Positions 6,675-15,523 are shown, counted from the stretch's first letter. The stretch: 44,480 nt of DNA from Bacteroidota bacterium (GCA_023458535.1 JAEWYW010000019.1:1-44480); one strand, 5' to 3'. Numbers and translations are program-made. Notes: generated by a model not told the origin, from the sequence alone.

Positions 6675-7814
6675 ATGGACTTTAATTTATCAGAAGAACA
6701 AATGATGATTCAGCAGGCGGCAAGAGATTTTGCTCAAACTGAACTTCTTCCAGGCGTAATAGAAAGAGATAACCTACAAAAATTCCCAGCAGAACAAGTA
6801 AAAAAAATGGGGGAAATGGGTTTCTTGGGAATGATGGTAGACCCAAAATATGGAGGAGCTGGTTTAGACAGCGTATCGTATGTTTTGGCAATGGAAGAAA
6901 TTTCTAAAATTGATGCTTCTGCAGCAGTAGTAATGTCTGTGAACAACTCTTTGGTATGTGCTGGTTTAGAGAAGTTTGCAAGTGAAGAGCAAAAAGAAAA
7001 ATACCTTGTTCCTTTGGCTAAAGGTGAAGTAATTGGTGCTTTTTGTCTTTCTGAGCCGGAAGCTGGTTCTGATGCTACATCGCAAAGAACTACCGCTGAA
7101 GATAAAGGAGATTATTATTTATTAAACGGTATCAAAAACTGGATTACCAATGGTGGTAACGCTACTTATTATATTGTAATCGCACAAACAGATCCTGAAA
7201 AAGGTCATAAAGGTATTAATGCTTTTATCGTTGAGAAAGGTTGGGAAGGTTTCCAGGTAGGTGTTAAAGAAGATAAGTTAGGAATCAGAGGTAGTGATAC
7301 CCATTCTTTAATTTTTACAGACGTAAAAGTACCAAAGGAAAACAGAATTGGTCCTGATGGTTTTGGATTCAACTTTGCAATGGCAGTATTGAACGGTGGA
7401 AGAATCGGTATTGCTTCTCAAGCTTTAGGTATCGCATCTGGTGCTTATGAGTTGGCGTTGAAATATGCGAAAGAGAGAAAAGCTTTCGGTAAAGAAATCA
7501 TCCATCACCAAGCTATTGCTTTCAAATTGGCTGATATGCATGTGAATATTACTGCGGCTAGAATGTTATGCTTCAAGGCAGCTGTAGAAAAAGATGAAGG
7601 TAAAGACATTTCAGAATCTGGAGCAATGGCAAAATTATTTGCTTCTAAAACAGCAATGGATACTACTATTGAAGCTGTACAAATCCACGGTGGTTATGGT
7701 TATGTTAAAGAATACCATGTAGAAAGATTAATGAGAGATGCTAAAATTACTCAGATTTATGAGGGAACATCAGAAATACAGAAAATTGTAATTTCAAGAG
7801 CGATTTCAAAATAG
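6675..7814 (+). CDS. Acyl-CoA dehydrogenase (short/medium-chain, butyryl-CoA dehydrogenase-like)
   Basis: A 379-residue FAD-dependent acyl-CoA dehydrogenase of standard length. The segments GAFCLSEPEAGSDA (121-134) and WITNGG (156-161) contact flavin and substrate. The C-terminal signature QIHGGYGY...RDAKITQIYEGTSEIQ contains the catalytic base Glu363 in the position used by short- and medium-chain enzymes. It oxidises acyl-CoA to enoyl-CoA, passing electrons to ETF. The gene is divergent from the acyl-CoA synthetase and ends in a terminator (7837-7866). Chain-length preference cannot be settled from motifs alone. Confidence 0.92.
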   Translation: MDFNLSEEQMMIQQAARDFAQTELLPGVIERDNLQKFPAEQVKKMGEMGFLGMMVDPKYGGAGLDSVSYVLAMEEISKIDASAAVVMSVNNSLVCAGLEKFASEEQKEKYLVPLAKGEVIGAFCLSEPEAGSDATSQRTTAEDKGDYYLLNGIKNWITNGGNATYYIVIAQTDPEKGHKGINAFIVEKGWEGFQVGVKEDKLGIRGSDTHSLIFTDVKVPKENRIGPDGFGFNFAMAVLNGGRIGIASQALGIASGAYELALKYAKERKAFGKEIIHHQAIAFKLADMHVNITAARMLCFKAAVEKDEGKDISESGAMAKLFASKTAMDTTIEAVQIHGGYGYVKEYHVERLMRDAKITQIYEGTSEIQKIVISRAISK

Positions 7815-7836
7815 TTTCTTTAATTTTAAATAATAT

Positions 7837-7866
7837 AAACCCTTTCAATTTTTTGAGAGGGTTTTT
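7837..7866 (+). terminator. Terminator of the acyl-CoA dehydrogenase gene
   Basis: AAACCCTTTC (7837-7846) pairs with GAGAGGGTTT (7855 onward), with one wobble, and is followed by TTTT. Confidence 0.7.
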
Positions 7867-7891
7867 GTATTATTGTAGTCAATATTGAATT

Positions 7892-8959
7892 ATGAATAAA
7901 TTTTTTCTTGCATTATTGCTTTCGGGGTTGCTAAGTGCACAAAAACAAAACTTAACCACGGATTTAGCATTTAAATTATCAGAAATGCCTTTGAAATGCA
8001 TTAATCAGGAATATCCTAACAAAACGGCACACATCATTAATTCCGCAAGTGAGGCCGTTTTAACTCCCAAAGATTTGCATCCGAGTTTTTATGGCTGTTT
8101 CGATTGGCACAGCTCTGTCCATGGGCATTGGGCATTAGTGAAGATTTTAAAAGAAAATCCTAACATTAAAAATGCTCAGCAAATTACGAGTATCCTGAAT
8201 CAGTCTTTTTCAAAGGATGCTCTACTGCAGGAAGCTCAATATTTTACCAAATACAATCTGGCTTCCAACTTTGAGCGCACTTATGGTTGGGCTTGGCTGC
8301 TAAAATTAGATGAAGAACTCTTAACTTGGAAAAATCCTCAAGCAAAAATTTGGCGTGACAATATGAAGCCATTGATAGATGAAGTCGTAAAAATGTGGAC
8401 CGCATATTTGCCTAAAAATACCTACCCAAACCGTACAGGCGTACATCCAAATTCAGCATTTGCCTTGGCTTTCGCAATAGATTGGGCGAGGGCAACTAAA
8501 AATAAAGCATTTGAAAAAAATTTAACGGATAAAGCAAGAATATTTTATTTAAAAGATGAAAATGCGCCAGCATATCTGGAGCCTGATGGCTCGGATTTTT
8601 TTTCACCGAGTTTATCTATTGCAGATTTAATGCGGAGAATTCTTTCTAAAGAGGATTTCACAGCTTGGTTCAATAAGTTTTACGAACAAAGAAGTATTGA
8701 TAATATTTCTCAACTTCCTATTATTAGTGACTTTAATGATTATCAAATCATTCATTTAGTCGGTCTTTCTTTCAGTAAAGCTTGGAATATGAAGGGAATT
8801 GCAAAAGCACTTCCAAAAAATCATCCCATGAAGGCCCATTTTGAAAAGACCTCTGAACTGTTTTTAGAAAAAGGAATTCCATGGATGTTCCAAAGCAATT
8901 ATGGTGGAGACCATTGGTTGGCTAGCTTTGCGCTGTATGCACTCAAAAATGAAGACTAA
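7892..8959 (+). CDS. DUF2891 family secreted protein
   Basis: A 355-residue protein with an N-terminal signal peptide (MNKFFLALLLSGLLSAQ, cleavage near residue 16). The mature part matches DUF2891: the motif HPSFYGCFDWHSSVHGHW (63-80) and the later NRTGVHPNSAFALAFAIDWAR and YGGDHWLASFA segments are hallmarks. The many conserved His, Trp and Asp residues suggest an alpha/alpha-toroid-like hydrolase fold, but the function is unknown. It is probably periplasmic. It stands between two terminators, so it is monocistronic; no convincing -33/-7 pair is seen upstream. Confidence 0.8.
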   Translation: MNKFFLALLLSGLLSAQKQNLTTDLAFKLSEMPLKCINQEYPNKTAHIINSASEAVLTPKDLHPSFYGCFDWHSSVHGHWALVKILKENPNIKNAQQITSILNQSFSKDALLQEAQYFTKYNLASNFERTYGWAWLLKLDEELLTWKNPQAKIWRDNMKPLIDEVVKMWTAYLPKNTYPNRTGVHPNSAFALAFAIDWARATKNKAFEKNLTDKARIFYLKDENAPAYLEPDGSDFFSPSLSIADLMRRILSKEDFTAWFNKFYEQRSIDNISQLPIISDFNDYQIIHLVGLSFSKAWNMKGIAKALPKNHPMKAHFEKTSELFLEKGIPWMFQSNYGGDHWLASFALYALKNED

Positions 8960-8964
8960 AAAAA

Positions 8965-8984
8965 GCAAACTCATACGAGTTTGC
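8965..8984. terminator. Terminator between DUF2891 and DUF4349 genes
   Basis: GCAAACTC (8965-8972) and GAGTTTGC (8977-8984) form a perfect 8-bp stem with a 4-nt loop. The A-run 8958-8964 becomes a U-tract on the minus strand, so it chiefly stops the leftward DUF4349 transcript. Confidence 0.7.
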
Positions 8985-9015
8985 CTTCGATTTGCCTATC
9001 AATTACAATCATCAT

Positions 9016-9915
9016 TTACGAATTCACCTCCTTTGCGCTTTTCTTTTTATAGAAGTAATAGCCCAGACCTGCAATTAAGTACACAGGCCAGAAAGGGATT
9101 AAGAACAAAAATATATTGGTGATAACTTCCCAACCAGACGAAATACCCTCTGTAAATCTCCCACCAAAACCTTCAGGTTTTCCGGCAATACCAGCGGCAT
9201 GGTTGCTTTCATAAAGATTTATCTCTATTCTGCTGATAGAAGATTCAGAATTTCTACTTCCTGATGTTTCAATATTTTTATTTTGAATCTGTCCGATCTT
9301 ACTGGAAATATCGTCTATAAAATACTCAAATTTTGAGGTAGGAATATTTAAAACAAAATAACCCGTCTCCAGTCCGTTGTTGTTGGATGTATTTTCTGTC
9401 TTCAGACTACCGTCGTATTTATACACTTGGTCTAATAGATTTTGTTTTGCAGTTTCTAAATTCTCAACGTTCACATCCACCGCAGCTCTTTTAACGATAA
9501 CAGCTTCAACAGGTTTTACGGTTTTAAGTGTTGGCCGGTCTTTATAAACTACTTTTGTTTCTTTAACGACCTTGGGTGCAGGCACGTTCACCACTACTTG
9601 TGGTTGGTTCTCTTTAATAGAATCGGTTTTCATTTTCGACTCTAGTTTCACATCAGATAATTTCTCTGTAACAGAATCCACGATTTTTTTGGTATCATTG
9701 ATGGTCTTTTGAGCATCATCACCAATTTCTTTCAATTCTTTAAGTCTTATTTGTGAAGAATCTAATGTGGCGTTAGCTATTGCGCTTGCTGCATCCATCT
9801 GATCATTAAGCACCGTTGAGGTACTGTCTAAAGTCTTCTGCATTTCAGTCATTTCTGATTTTTTGCAAGAGGTAACCAAAATTGCAATACTTGCTACTAG
9901 AACTAATTTTTTCAT
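9016..9915 (-). CDS. DUF4349 domain lipoprotein
   Basis: A 299-residue protein. ATG 9915 (MKKLVLVASIAILVTSCKK) is preferred over an upstream in-frame start at 9948 because it begins exactly at a lipoprotein signal peptide, with lipobox Cys17. Residues 25-100 are predicted coiled-coil-like helix with repeated polar residues; 155-255 is the DUF4349 core (VEAVIVKRAAVDVNVENLE... and the conserved RIEINLYE strand). A hydrophobic helix near 268-288 is followed by basic KKKSAKE. DUF4349 proteins often carry such a C-terminal membrane helix; its function is unknown. The combination of a lipid anchor and a C-terminal inner-membrane helix points to inner-membrane retention. The gene is monocistronic. 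Confidence 0.8.
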   Translation of the reverse strand: MKKLVLVASIAILVTSCKKSEMTEMQKTLDSTSTVLNDQMDAASAIANATLDSSQIRLKELKEIGDDAQKTINDTKKIVDSVTEKLSDVKLESKMKTDSIKENQPQVVVNVPAPKVVKETKVVYKDRPTLKTVKPVEAVIVKRAAVDVNVENLETAKQNLLDQVYKYDGSLKTENTSNNNGLETGYFVLNIPTSKFEYFIDDISSKIGQIQNKNIETSGSRNSESSISRIEINLYESNHAAGIAGKPEGFGGRFTEGISSGWEVITNIFLFLIPFWPVYLIAGLGYYFYKKKSAKEVNS

Positions 9916-10074
9916 TTGATTAATTTTTTGTTGAAGTAAAATTAGCACCGTTGTGAACTAAAAGTTTGTAAAAGAAATGTAATAGGTTCGTAAAATGATA
10001 TTATATTGATTATCAACGGGTAAAATTTATTTTACAAATATTTTACAAAACTTTTTAGCAATCAAAAAATAAAA

Positions 10075-10097
10075 ATCCCCTCAAAAAATGAAGGGAT
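10075..10097 (-). terminator. Terminator of prfC
   Basis: ATCCCC (10075-10080) pairs with AGGGAT (10092-10097), and the A-run before it gives a U-tract on the minus strand, 27 bp after the prfC stop. The spacer 9916-10123 is otherwise A/T-rich with several GTAAAAT-like words and nothing else that I can name. Confidence 0.6.
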
Positions 10098-10123
10098 GTA
10101 GTTTTTATATTATAAAGAATATT

Positions 10124-11722
10124 TTAATTATTTCTAAACTCACTTATAAAATGTAGTTTGATGTTTGGGAATTTTTCCTGAGTCATGTGTATGGTAAAAG
10201 ACGAATCTGCTAAGAATAACAACTGATCATATTTATCTCTTGCTAAAAATCTTTGTTTAAGACGTGCAAATTCTTTAAACTCGTCAGACTTTTCGTCGGC
10301 TTCCACCCAGCATGCTTTATGAATAGAAATTGGCTCGTAGGTACATTTTGCACCGTATTCGTGTTCTAAACGGTACTGTATTACCTCATATTGAAGGGCG
10401 CCAACGGTACCAATTATTTTCCTGTTGTTCATTTCCATCGTGAAGAGCTGTGCAACACCTTCATCCATCAACTGATCGATGCCTTTTGCTAATTGCTTAG
10501 CTTTCAATGGATCATCATTATTAATATATCGGAAATGCTCAGGTGAGAAGCTTGGTATTCCTTTGAAACTCAGTTTTTCGCCCGCAGTTAAGGTATCTCC
10601 AATTCTAAAATTTCCCGTGTCGTGTAATCCGACAATATCTCCAGGAAAGCTCTCTTCCACCACTTCTTTTTTGTCCGCAAAGAAAGCGTTGGGTGAAGAA
10701 AATTTCATTTTTTTACCTTCACGTACTAAAAGATAATTTTCGTTTCTTTTAAAAGTTCCTGAAACTATTTTTATGAATGCCAAACGGTCGCGGTGCTTAG
10801 GATCCATATTCGCATGAATTTTGAATACAAATCCTGTGAAGTTGTTTTCTTCAGGCTTTACAATTCTTAAATCACTTTCCTTTGGCTGCGGCATCGGAGC
10901 AATATCAATAAATGCATCTAAAAGTTCCCGAACTCCAAAATTATTCAGTGCAGAACCAAAGAACACCGGTTGCAAATCTCCTTTCATATAATCTTCGCGA
11001 TTAAATTCAGGATAAACAGATTGCACCAGTTCCAATTCGTCTCTTAATATCCGAGCTGCCTTTTCCCCAATTATGTCGTCTATTTTAGAATCATTAATGT
11101 CGTCAAACTTAATGGTTTCACCTACTTTTTGTTTTTTCTCTTCTAAAAATAACTGAATATTGTCTTCCCAAATATTATAAATACCCTGAAAGTCGCTTCC
11201 CATACCAATAGGTAATGAAAGTGGCACTACGCTTAAACCCAGTTTTTGTTCAACTTCATCCAGCAAATCAAAAGCATCTTTACCTTCCCGGTCCAACTTA
11301 TTAATGAACACCAACATCGGAATATTACGCATTCTACAGACCTGAACCAATTTTTCGGTCTGCTCTTCAACACCTTTTGCGACGTCTATTACCACAATAA
11401 CAGAATCGACCGCTGTAAGTGTTCTATAGGTATCTTCAGCAAAATCTTTGTGACCAGGCGTATCCAGAATGTTGATCTTATGATTTCTATATTCAAAAGC
11501 CAAAACGGATGTTGCGACGGAAATTCCTCTTTGTCGCTCAATTTCCATGAAATCGGAAGTGGCTCCCTTTTTTATTTTGTTACTTTTTACGGCACCTGCC
11601 TCCTGAATGGCTCCTCCAAAAAGTAGTAATTTTTCTGTAAGGGTGGTTTTTCCGGCATCGGGGTGAGATATGATCCCGAAGGTTTTACGTTTTTCGATCT
11701 CTTTTAGTAGCTGTGCTGACAT
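10124..11722 (-). CDS. prfC: Peptide chain release factor 3
   Basis: A 532-residue translational GTPase of standard RF3 length. G1 SHPDAGKTT (19-27), G3 DTPGH (87-91) and G4 NKLD (141-144) are intact; the sequence GATSDFMEIERQRGISV is the RF3 switch I region. Domains II and III follow, with the RF3-type MEMNNRKIIGTVGALQYEVIQYRLEHEYGA block near the end. RF3 removes RF1/RF2 from the ribosome after peptide release. The gene is divergent from the CPBP protease operon, monocistronic and followed by a terminator. Confidence 0.95.
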   Translation of the reverse strand: MSAQLLKEIEKRKTFGIISHPDAGKTTLTEKLLLFGGAIQEAGAVKSNKIKKGATSDFMEIERQRGISVATSVLAFEYRNHKINILDTPGHKDFAEDTYRTLTAVDSVIVVIDVAKGVEEQTEKLVQVCRMRNIPMLVFINKLDREGKDAFDLLDEVEQKLGLSVVPLSLPIGMGSDFQGIYNIWEDNIQLFLEEKKQKVGETIKFDDINDSKIDDIIGEKAARILRDELELVQSVYPEFNREDYMKGDLQPVFFGSALNNFGVRELLDAFIDIAPMPQPKESDLRIVKPEENNFTGFVFKIHANMDPKHRDRLAFIKIVSGTFKRNENYLLVREGKKMKFSSPNAFFADKKEVVEESFPGDIVGLHDTGNFRIGDTLTAGEKLSFKGIPSFSPEHFRYINNDDPLKAKQLAKGIDQLMDEGVAQLFTMEMNNRKIIGTVGALQYEVIQYRLEHEYGAKCTYEPISIHKACWVEADEKSDEFKEFARLKQRFLARDKYDQLLFLADSSFTIHMTQEKFPNIKLHFISEFRNN

Positions 11723-11799
11723 ATAAAAATTTGAGAATGCAAAATTCGGTAATTTTAATGAAAACAGAAAATCTTAGCCTTTATTAATCGGTTTAAGTT

Positions 11800-11830
11800 T
11801 TTGCGAGCGGTTGTAAATAAATTATCTTTG
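11800..11830 (+). promoter_or_regulatory. Promoter of the CPBP-rdgB-rnz operon
   Basis: TTTG (11800-11803), 19 bp, TATCTTTG (11823-11830) is a full match to the Bacteroidetes consensus. It leaves a leader of about 15-20 nt before the ATG at 11853. Confidence 0.65.
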
Positions 11831-11852
11831 TTTCTTTTTAAGCAAATTTTAT

Positions 11853-12683
11853 ATGAAAAAATCTAAATATCCAAAATTTAAATTCAACTGGATGGGAGCA
11901 TTGATACTGATTGCGGGAATGTTCGCAGCGGCGATGTTGATTGCTGGTATTAATGTTTTTTCAATGTTTGTTTTTCATGAAAATTTGCAGTATTCAGACG
12001 GCTTTATAATGATCTCGAATGCACTGAGCTTTGTAACTGCTATTGCCTTTTTTGATTTTTTTATCGTTCGCCCGACAACCAGAATGAAACTCAATTTTAA
12101 TTTTAGCACCACTAATTTCTATACCTATTTATTGGTGTTCCCCATGATGTTGGGAATGATGTTGATGGGGGAATTCGTCACTTCTCAGATTCCAACCACT
12201 GGCCCTGTTTTTGGGGATTTGTACGAGTGGTTTACGCTATTGATGGGTCAACTGACTAAAGATCCTGTGATGATGATTATAATGGCAGTGATTATGGCGC
12301 CTATTTTTGAGGAAATTATTTTTCGAGGAATTATTCAGAAAGGTTTAATCAATAATGGAATGAGACCAGCATATGCCATCATTATCGCCTCCGTTGTGTT
12401 TGGACTTGTTCATGCTAATCCTTGGCAGTTTGTTGGGGCTGTAATGTTAGGTTGTGTAATGGGTTTGGTGTACGAGAAAACAAAAACGTTGCTTTTGCCC
12501 ATATTGCTGCATGCGTTCAATAATTTATGTTCCTCCATTCTTATTTTTTATACCGATAACGAAAGTTTCGCAGAAGCTTTTAAAGTTTCAGAATGGCTTA
12601 TTTTAGGCATAGGAATCGTATTATTTACGGTTTTTTATTATTTGTTTACCAAGAAAAATAATGTACATTATTCAGAGAATTAA
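11853..12683 (+). CDS. CPBP-family intramembrane metalloprotease
   Basis: A 276-residue integral membrane protein with about eight hydrophobic segments. The CPBP (Abi, type II CAAX protease) motifs are in order: EEIIFR (153-158), His187 in VVFGLVHANPW, and His220 in LLHAFNN; together these are the proposed metal ligands and catalytic glutamate. Family members process prenylated or membrane proteins, or act in peptide self-protection, but the substrate here is unknown. It is the first gene of a tightly packed operon with rdgB two bases downstream. Confidence 0.85.
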   Translation: MKKSKYPKFKFNWMGALILIAGMFAAAMLIAGINVFSMFVFHENLQYSDGFIMISNALSFVTAIAFFDFFIVRPTTRMKLNFNFSTTNFYTYLLVFPMMLGMMLMGEFVTSQIPTTGPVFGDLYEWFTLLMGQLTKDPVMMIIMAVIMAPIFEEIIFRGIIQKGLINNGMRPAYAIIIASVVFGLVHANPWQFVGAVMLGCVMGLVYEKTKTLLLPILLHAFNNLCSSILIFYTDNESFAEAFKVSEWLILGIGIVLFTVFYYLFTKKNNVHYSEN

Positions 12684-12685
12684 TT

Positions 12686-13261
12686 ATGATGAAAAAAATA
12701 TTAGTTGCTACCCACAACGAACATAAAAAAGAAGAAATACAGCAGATTTTAGGCAATGAATTTCAAATATTGAGTTTATCAGATTTTGCTATTCATGATG
12801 AAATTGTAGAAGATGGAGATACCTTTGAAGCCAATGCGCTCATTAAAGCAAAGTATTGTTTTGAGAAAACAGGAGTTCCAAGTGTTGGTGATGATTCTGG
12901 CTTAGTTGTGGAGGCTTTAGACGGAAGGCCAGGTATTTTTTCGGCACGTTATGCAGGAGATCATGACTTTGCAAAAAACATAGAGAAAGTACTTACTGAA
13001 ATGCAGGGTGAGACCAATAGGAAAGCGTACTTTATTACAGTTTTATGCTATTATGATGGTCAACAAATACAGTATTTTGAAGGGCGGGTTTATGGAAATC
13101 TTTTGGAAGATAATAAAGGCCACCAAGGCTTTGGTTATGATCCTATTTTTGTACCCGAAGGCTATGAAAAAACTTTTGCAGAAATGAATCCCGATGAAAA
13201 AAACAAAATCAGCCACCGCAAAAAAGCTCTTGATAAATTTTTGGAGTTTTTAAACCATTAA
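12686..13261 (+). CDS. rdgB: XTP/dITP diphosphatase (RdgB/HAM1 family)
   Basis: A 191-residue Ham1-type pyrophosphatase. The N-terminus KKILVATHNEHKKEEI holds the (T/S)xNxxK nucleotide-binding motif. VGDDSGLVVEALDGRPGIFSARYAG carries the conserved metal-binding Asp pair, and GFGYDPIFVPEGYEKTFAEM with the closing SHRKKAL completes the active site. It hydrolyses non-canonical purine NTPs (dITP, XTP) to monophosphates, cleaning the nucleotide pool. It starts 2 bp after the CPBP gene (ATG at 12686 or the second ATG at 12689), which suggests translational coupling. Confidence 0.93.
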   Translation: MMKKILVATHNEHKKEEIQQILGNEFQILSLSDFAIHDEIVEDGDTFEANALIKAKYCFEKTGVPSVGDDSGLVVEALDGRPGIFSARYAGDHDFAKNIEKVLTEMQGETNRKAYFITVLCYYDGQQIQYFEGRVYGNLLEDNKGHQGFGYDPIFVPEGYEKTFAEMNPDEKNKISHRKKALDKFLEFLNH

Positions 13262-13273
13262 TTTCTTTCTATT

Positions 13274-14188
13274 TTGAGTACTTATTTAACGATATTAGGC
13301 TTTAATTCAGCGATTCCAACAATTAATTCATCACCAACAGCGCAATTATTGGAGATGGACGAGCGTTTATTTTTAATTGATTGTGGTGAGGGAACTCAGG
13401 TTCAAATGAGAAAAGCGAAGGCTAGATTTTCAAAAATCAATCATATTTTTATTTCACATTTGCACGGTGATCATTGCTTTGGTTTACCAGGTTTAATAGC
13501 CTCTTTTCGTTTGTTGGGACGAGAAAACCCACTGCATGTTTATGGTCCGAAAGGCATTAAAAAAATGCTTGAAACGATTTTCACCATCACCGAAACACAC
13601 AGAGGTTTTGAAGTGGTTTATCATGAGTTGGATAAAGATTATTCCGAGAAAATATATGAGGACAAAAGGGTAGAGGTATTTACCATTCCGCTCGATCATA
13701 GAATTTATTGCAATGGATATTTATTTAAGGAAAAACCACGTGAAAGACATCTTAATATGGATGAAATTTCCAAATATCCAGAAATTGAAACTTGCGATTA
13801 CCACAATTTAAAATTGGGTAAAGATTTTGTAACCAATGACGGTTATATTATTAAGAATGAAAAACTAACCACCGACCCTGCGCCACCTATTTCTTATGCA
13901 TTTTGCAGTGATACACGATATTTGGAAAGTGTAATTCCCATTATTGAGAACGCGAGTGTGCTGTATCATGAATCTACTTTCTTACACGATCTTAAAGAGA
14001 TGGCAGATTACACAGGTCATACCACGGCAATGGAGGCAGCTACGATCGCCAAAAAGGCAGGTGTGGGCAAACTTATACTAGGACATTTTTCAAACAGATA
14101 TGCTGATTTAACAGTTTTTACCGACGAAGCGAGACCCATTTTTGTTAATACATTTCTACCAAAAGCGTTAGAAACAATAAAGCTGTAA
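13274..14188 (+). CDS. rnz: Ribonuclease Z
   Basis: A 304-residue metallo-beta-lactamase-fold nuclease that trims tRNA 3' ends. The zinc motif HLHGDH lies in IFISHLHGDHCFGLPGL, followed by the later CSDTRY and GHFSNRYAD histidine/aspartate motifs and the HESTFLHD segment of RNase Z. The reading frame needs a TTG start at 13274: the first in-frame ATG would remove the conserved N-terminus STYLTILGFNSAIPT, and no ATG precedes it. It begins 12 bp after rdgB and ends 1 bp before the TIGR02757 gene. Confidence 0.93.
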   Translation: MSTYLTILGFNSAIPTINSSPTAQLLEMDERLFLIDCGEGTQVQMRKAKARFSKINHIFISHLHGDHCFGLPGLIASFRLLGRENPLHVYGPKGIKKMLETIFTITETHRGFEVVYHELDKDYSEKIYEDKRVEVFTIPLDHRIYCNGYLFKEKPRERHLNMDEISKYPEIETCDYHNLKLGKDFVTNDGYIIKNEKLTTDPAPPISYAFCSDTRYLESVIPIIENASVLYHESTFLHDLKEMADYTGHTTAMEAATIAKKAGVGKLILGHFSNRYADLTVFTDEARPIFVNTFLPKALETIKL

Positions 14189-14189
14189 A

Positions 14190-14960
14190 ATGATGTTGAA
14201 TCTTGATGAATTGAAATCTTTTTTGGATGAAAAATCTGATCAGTATAATGTTGCTGATTTTATTGAGAATGATCCCATTCAAATTCCGCATAGGTTTGCA
14301 TTAAAACAAGATATTGAAATCTCAGGATTCTTAGCAGCAACCATCGCTTGGGGAAACAGGAAATCTATTCTCAATTCTGCAGAAAAAATGCTTAATTTTA
14401 TGGGAAATTCTCCATTCGATTTTGTGATGGAAGCCAAGGATAAAGATTTTGAAAAGATAGAACAGAAAAGTATTCATCGAACTTTTAACAGTGAGGATTT
14501 TATTTATTTTCTGAGACAGTTTAAGAAAATCTACGCTGAAAGTGAAAGCTTAGAGCAATTATTTGCACTCCGACAGGATGAAACCAATTTTTATCACTCC
14601 ATCGAAAGGTTTAGAAATCAGTTTTTGGGATTTCAACAGCACCGAACGCACAAACACATCGGTTCGCCTTACAAAAATTCGTCCTCAAAAAGAATTATGA
14701 TGTTTCTTCGGTGGATGGTAAGGAAAGACAATAAAGGAGTGGATTTTGGCATCTGGACAAATATTGAGCAAAAATACTTGTCGATTCCTTTGGATGTTCA
14801 TACGGGTAATGTTTCTAGGAAATTAGGATTGATTAAAAGAACTCAAAATGACTGGAAGACTGTTGAGGAGCTGGATGATGTGATTCGAACATTTGATGAT
14901 CAAGATCCCGCAAAATATGATTTTGCACTTTTTGGTTTAGGTGTAACTAAAGAACTTTAA
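14190..14960 (+). CDS. TIGR02757 (DUF2400) family protein
   Basis: A 256-residue protein, about the usual length for this family, which is widespread in Bacteroidota and of unknown function. Recognisable stretches are RFALKQDIEISGFLAATIAWGN, the HKHIGSPYKNSSSKRIMMFLRWMVR block, and SIPLDVHTGNVSRKLGL near the C-terminus. The helical pattern and the LDVHT motif resemble HhH-GPD-type proteins, but I see no catalytic Lys/Asp that would prove a glycosylase. It starts 1 bp after rnz (ATG 14190 or 14193) and ends 2 bp before the next gene, within the operon. Confidence 0.85.
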   Translation: MMLNLDELKSFLDEKSDQYNVADFIENDPIQIPHRFALKQDIEISGFLAATIAWGNRKSILNSAEKMLNFMGNSPFDFVMEAKDKDFEKIEQKSIHRTFNSEDFIYFLRQFKKIYAESESLEQLFALRQDETNFYHSIERFRNQFLGFQQHRTHKHIGSPYKNSSSKRIMMFLRWMVRKDNKGVDFGIWTNIEQKYLSIPLDVHTGNVSRKLGLIKRTQNDWKTVEELDDVIRTFDDQDPAKYDFALFGLGVTKEL

Positions 14961-14962
14961 TT

Positions 14963-15523
14963 ATGGGAAAAGAAGAAAGACGAGCCGAAAAATTAAAACA
15001 TTTAGAAAAAATTACAGATGGCATCACGTGGTGGATAGGTTCTATACCATCTTTGGTGGCGCATACATTGGTGTTTTTAGTTTCTTTTCTACTGCCATTG
15101 ATTGGTTGGGTAGCGTTTGATAAAATGCTTCTGATTCTTACCACGGTTTTGTCATTGGAGGCCATTTATCTGGCTATTTTTATTCAGATGGCTGTCAACA
15201 GAAGTCATGAAAAAATTGATTATATCCAAGAAGATATCGAAGAAATCAGTGAAGATATTGAGGACATTCAGGAGGATATTGAAGAAATAAGCGAAGATAT
15301 TGAGGAGATTAATGAAGATATCGAAGACATTCAGGAAGATATTGAAGAAATAAGCGAAGATATCGACGAAATTAATGAAGATGAAGACGATGAAGACCAC
15401 AGTGAACGCGCCAAAAATGTGATGCTTAAAAGCAATGTAAACACCAATAAAAATGAAATAAAATTCTTAAAGGATAAAATTAACGAACTTCAAAATAAAA
15501 TTGATGAAATGAACAAAGACTAA
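14963..15523 (+). CDS. DUF1003-like small membrane protein with acidic heptad coiled coil
   Basis: A 186-residue protein. Residues 20-75 hold two hydrophobic helices (SIPSLVAHTLVFLVSFLL and LILTTVLSLEAIYLAIFIQ) ending in MAVNRSHEK, which resembles DUF1003; I am not certain of the family. Residues 88-143 are eight near-perfect heptads of the form IQEDIEE / ISEDIED / INEDIED, giving a very acidic coiled coil, followed by EDEDDEDHSE. A second coiled-coil stretch (KDKINELQNKIDEMNK) closes the protein. It is the last gene of the operon. No terminator is seen in the 89 bp before the next gene. The product is probably an inner-membrane protein with a cytoplasmic oligomerising rod. Confidence 0.65.
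   Translation: MGKEERRAEKLKHLEKITDGITWWIGSIPSLVAHTLVFLVSFLLPLIGWVAFDKMLLILTTVLSLEAIYLAIFIQMAVNRSHEKIDYIQEDIEEISEDIEDIQEDIEEISEDIEEINEDIEDIQEDIEEISEDIDEINEDEDDEDHSERAKNVMLKSNVNTNKNEIKFLKDKINELQNKIDEMNKD
15224..15391 (+). repeat. Intragenic 21-bp tandem repeats coding for acidic heptads
   Basis: Eight 21-bp units encode Ile-x-Glu-Asp-Ile-x-x heptads. Adjacent units differ mainly at codon third positions and at the Gln/Ser/Asn position, and a 42-bp alternation (GACATTCAGGA... versus GAAATAAGCGA...) is visible. This suggests growth by unequal exchange. Confidence 0.8.

Noticed and set aside
7878..7891. Search for a promoter directly before the DUF2891 gene
   Set aside because: No TAnnTTTG or TTG pair at suitable spacing was found, so no promoter is reported there.
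15224..15391. Regular 21-bp repeats that might suggest a CRISPR array
   Set aside because: There are no unique spacers; the units are contiguous and in frame within a coding region.
15152..15400. 82-codon minus-strand ORF rich in Phe, Ile and Asp resembling a membrane repeat protein
   Set aside because: It is the mirror of the acidic heptad repeat; its repeats come from the plus-strand coding repeats.
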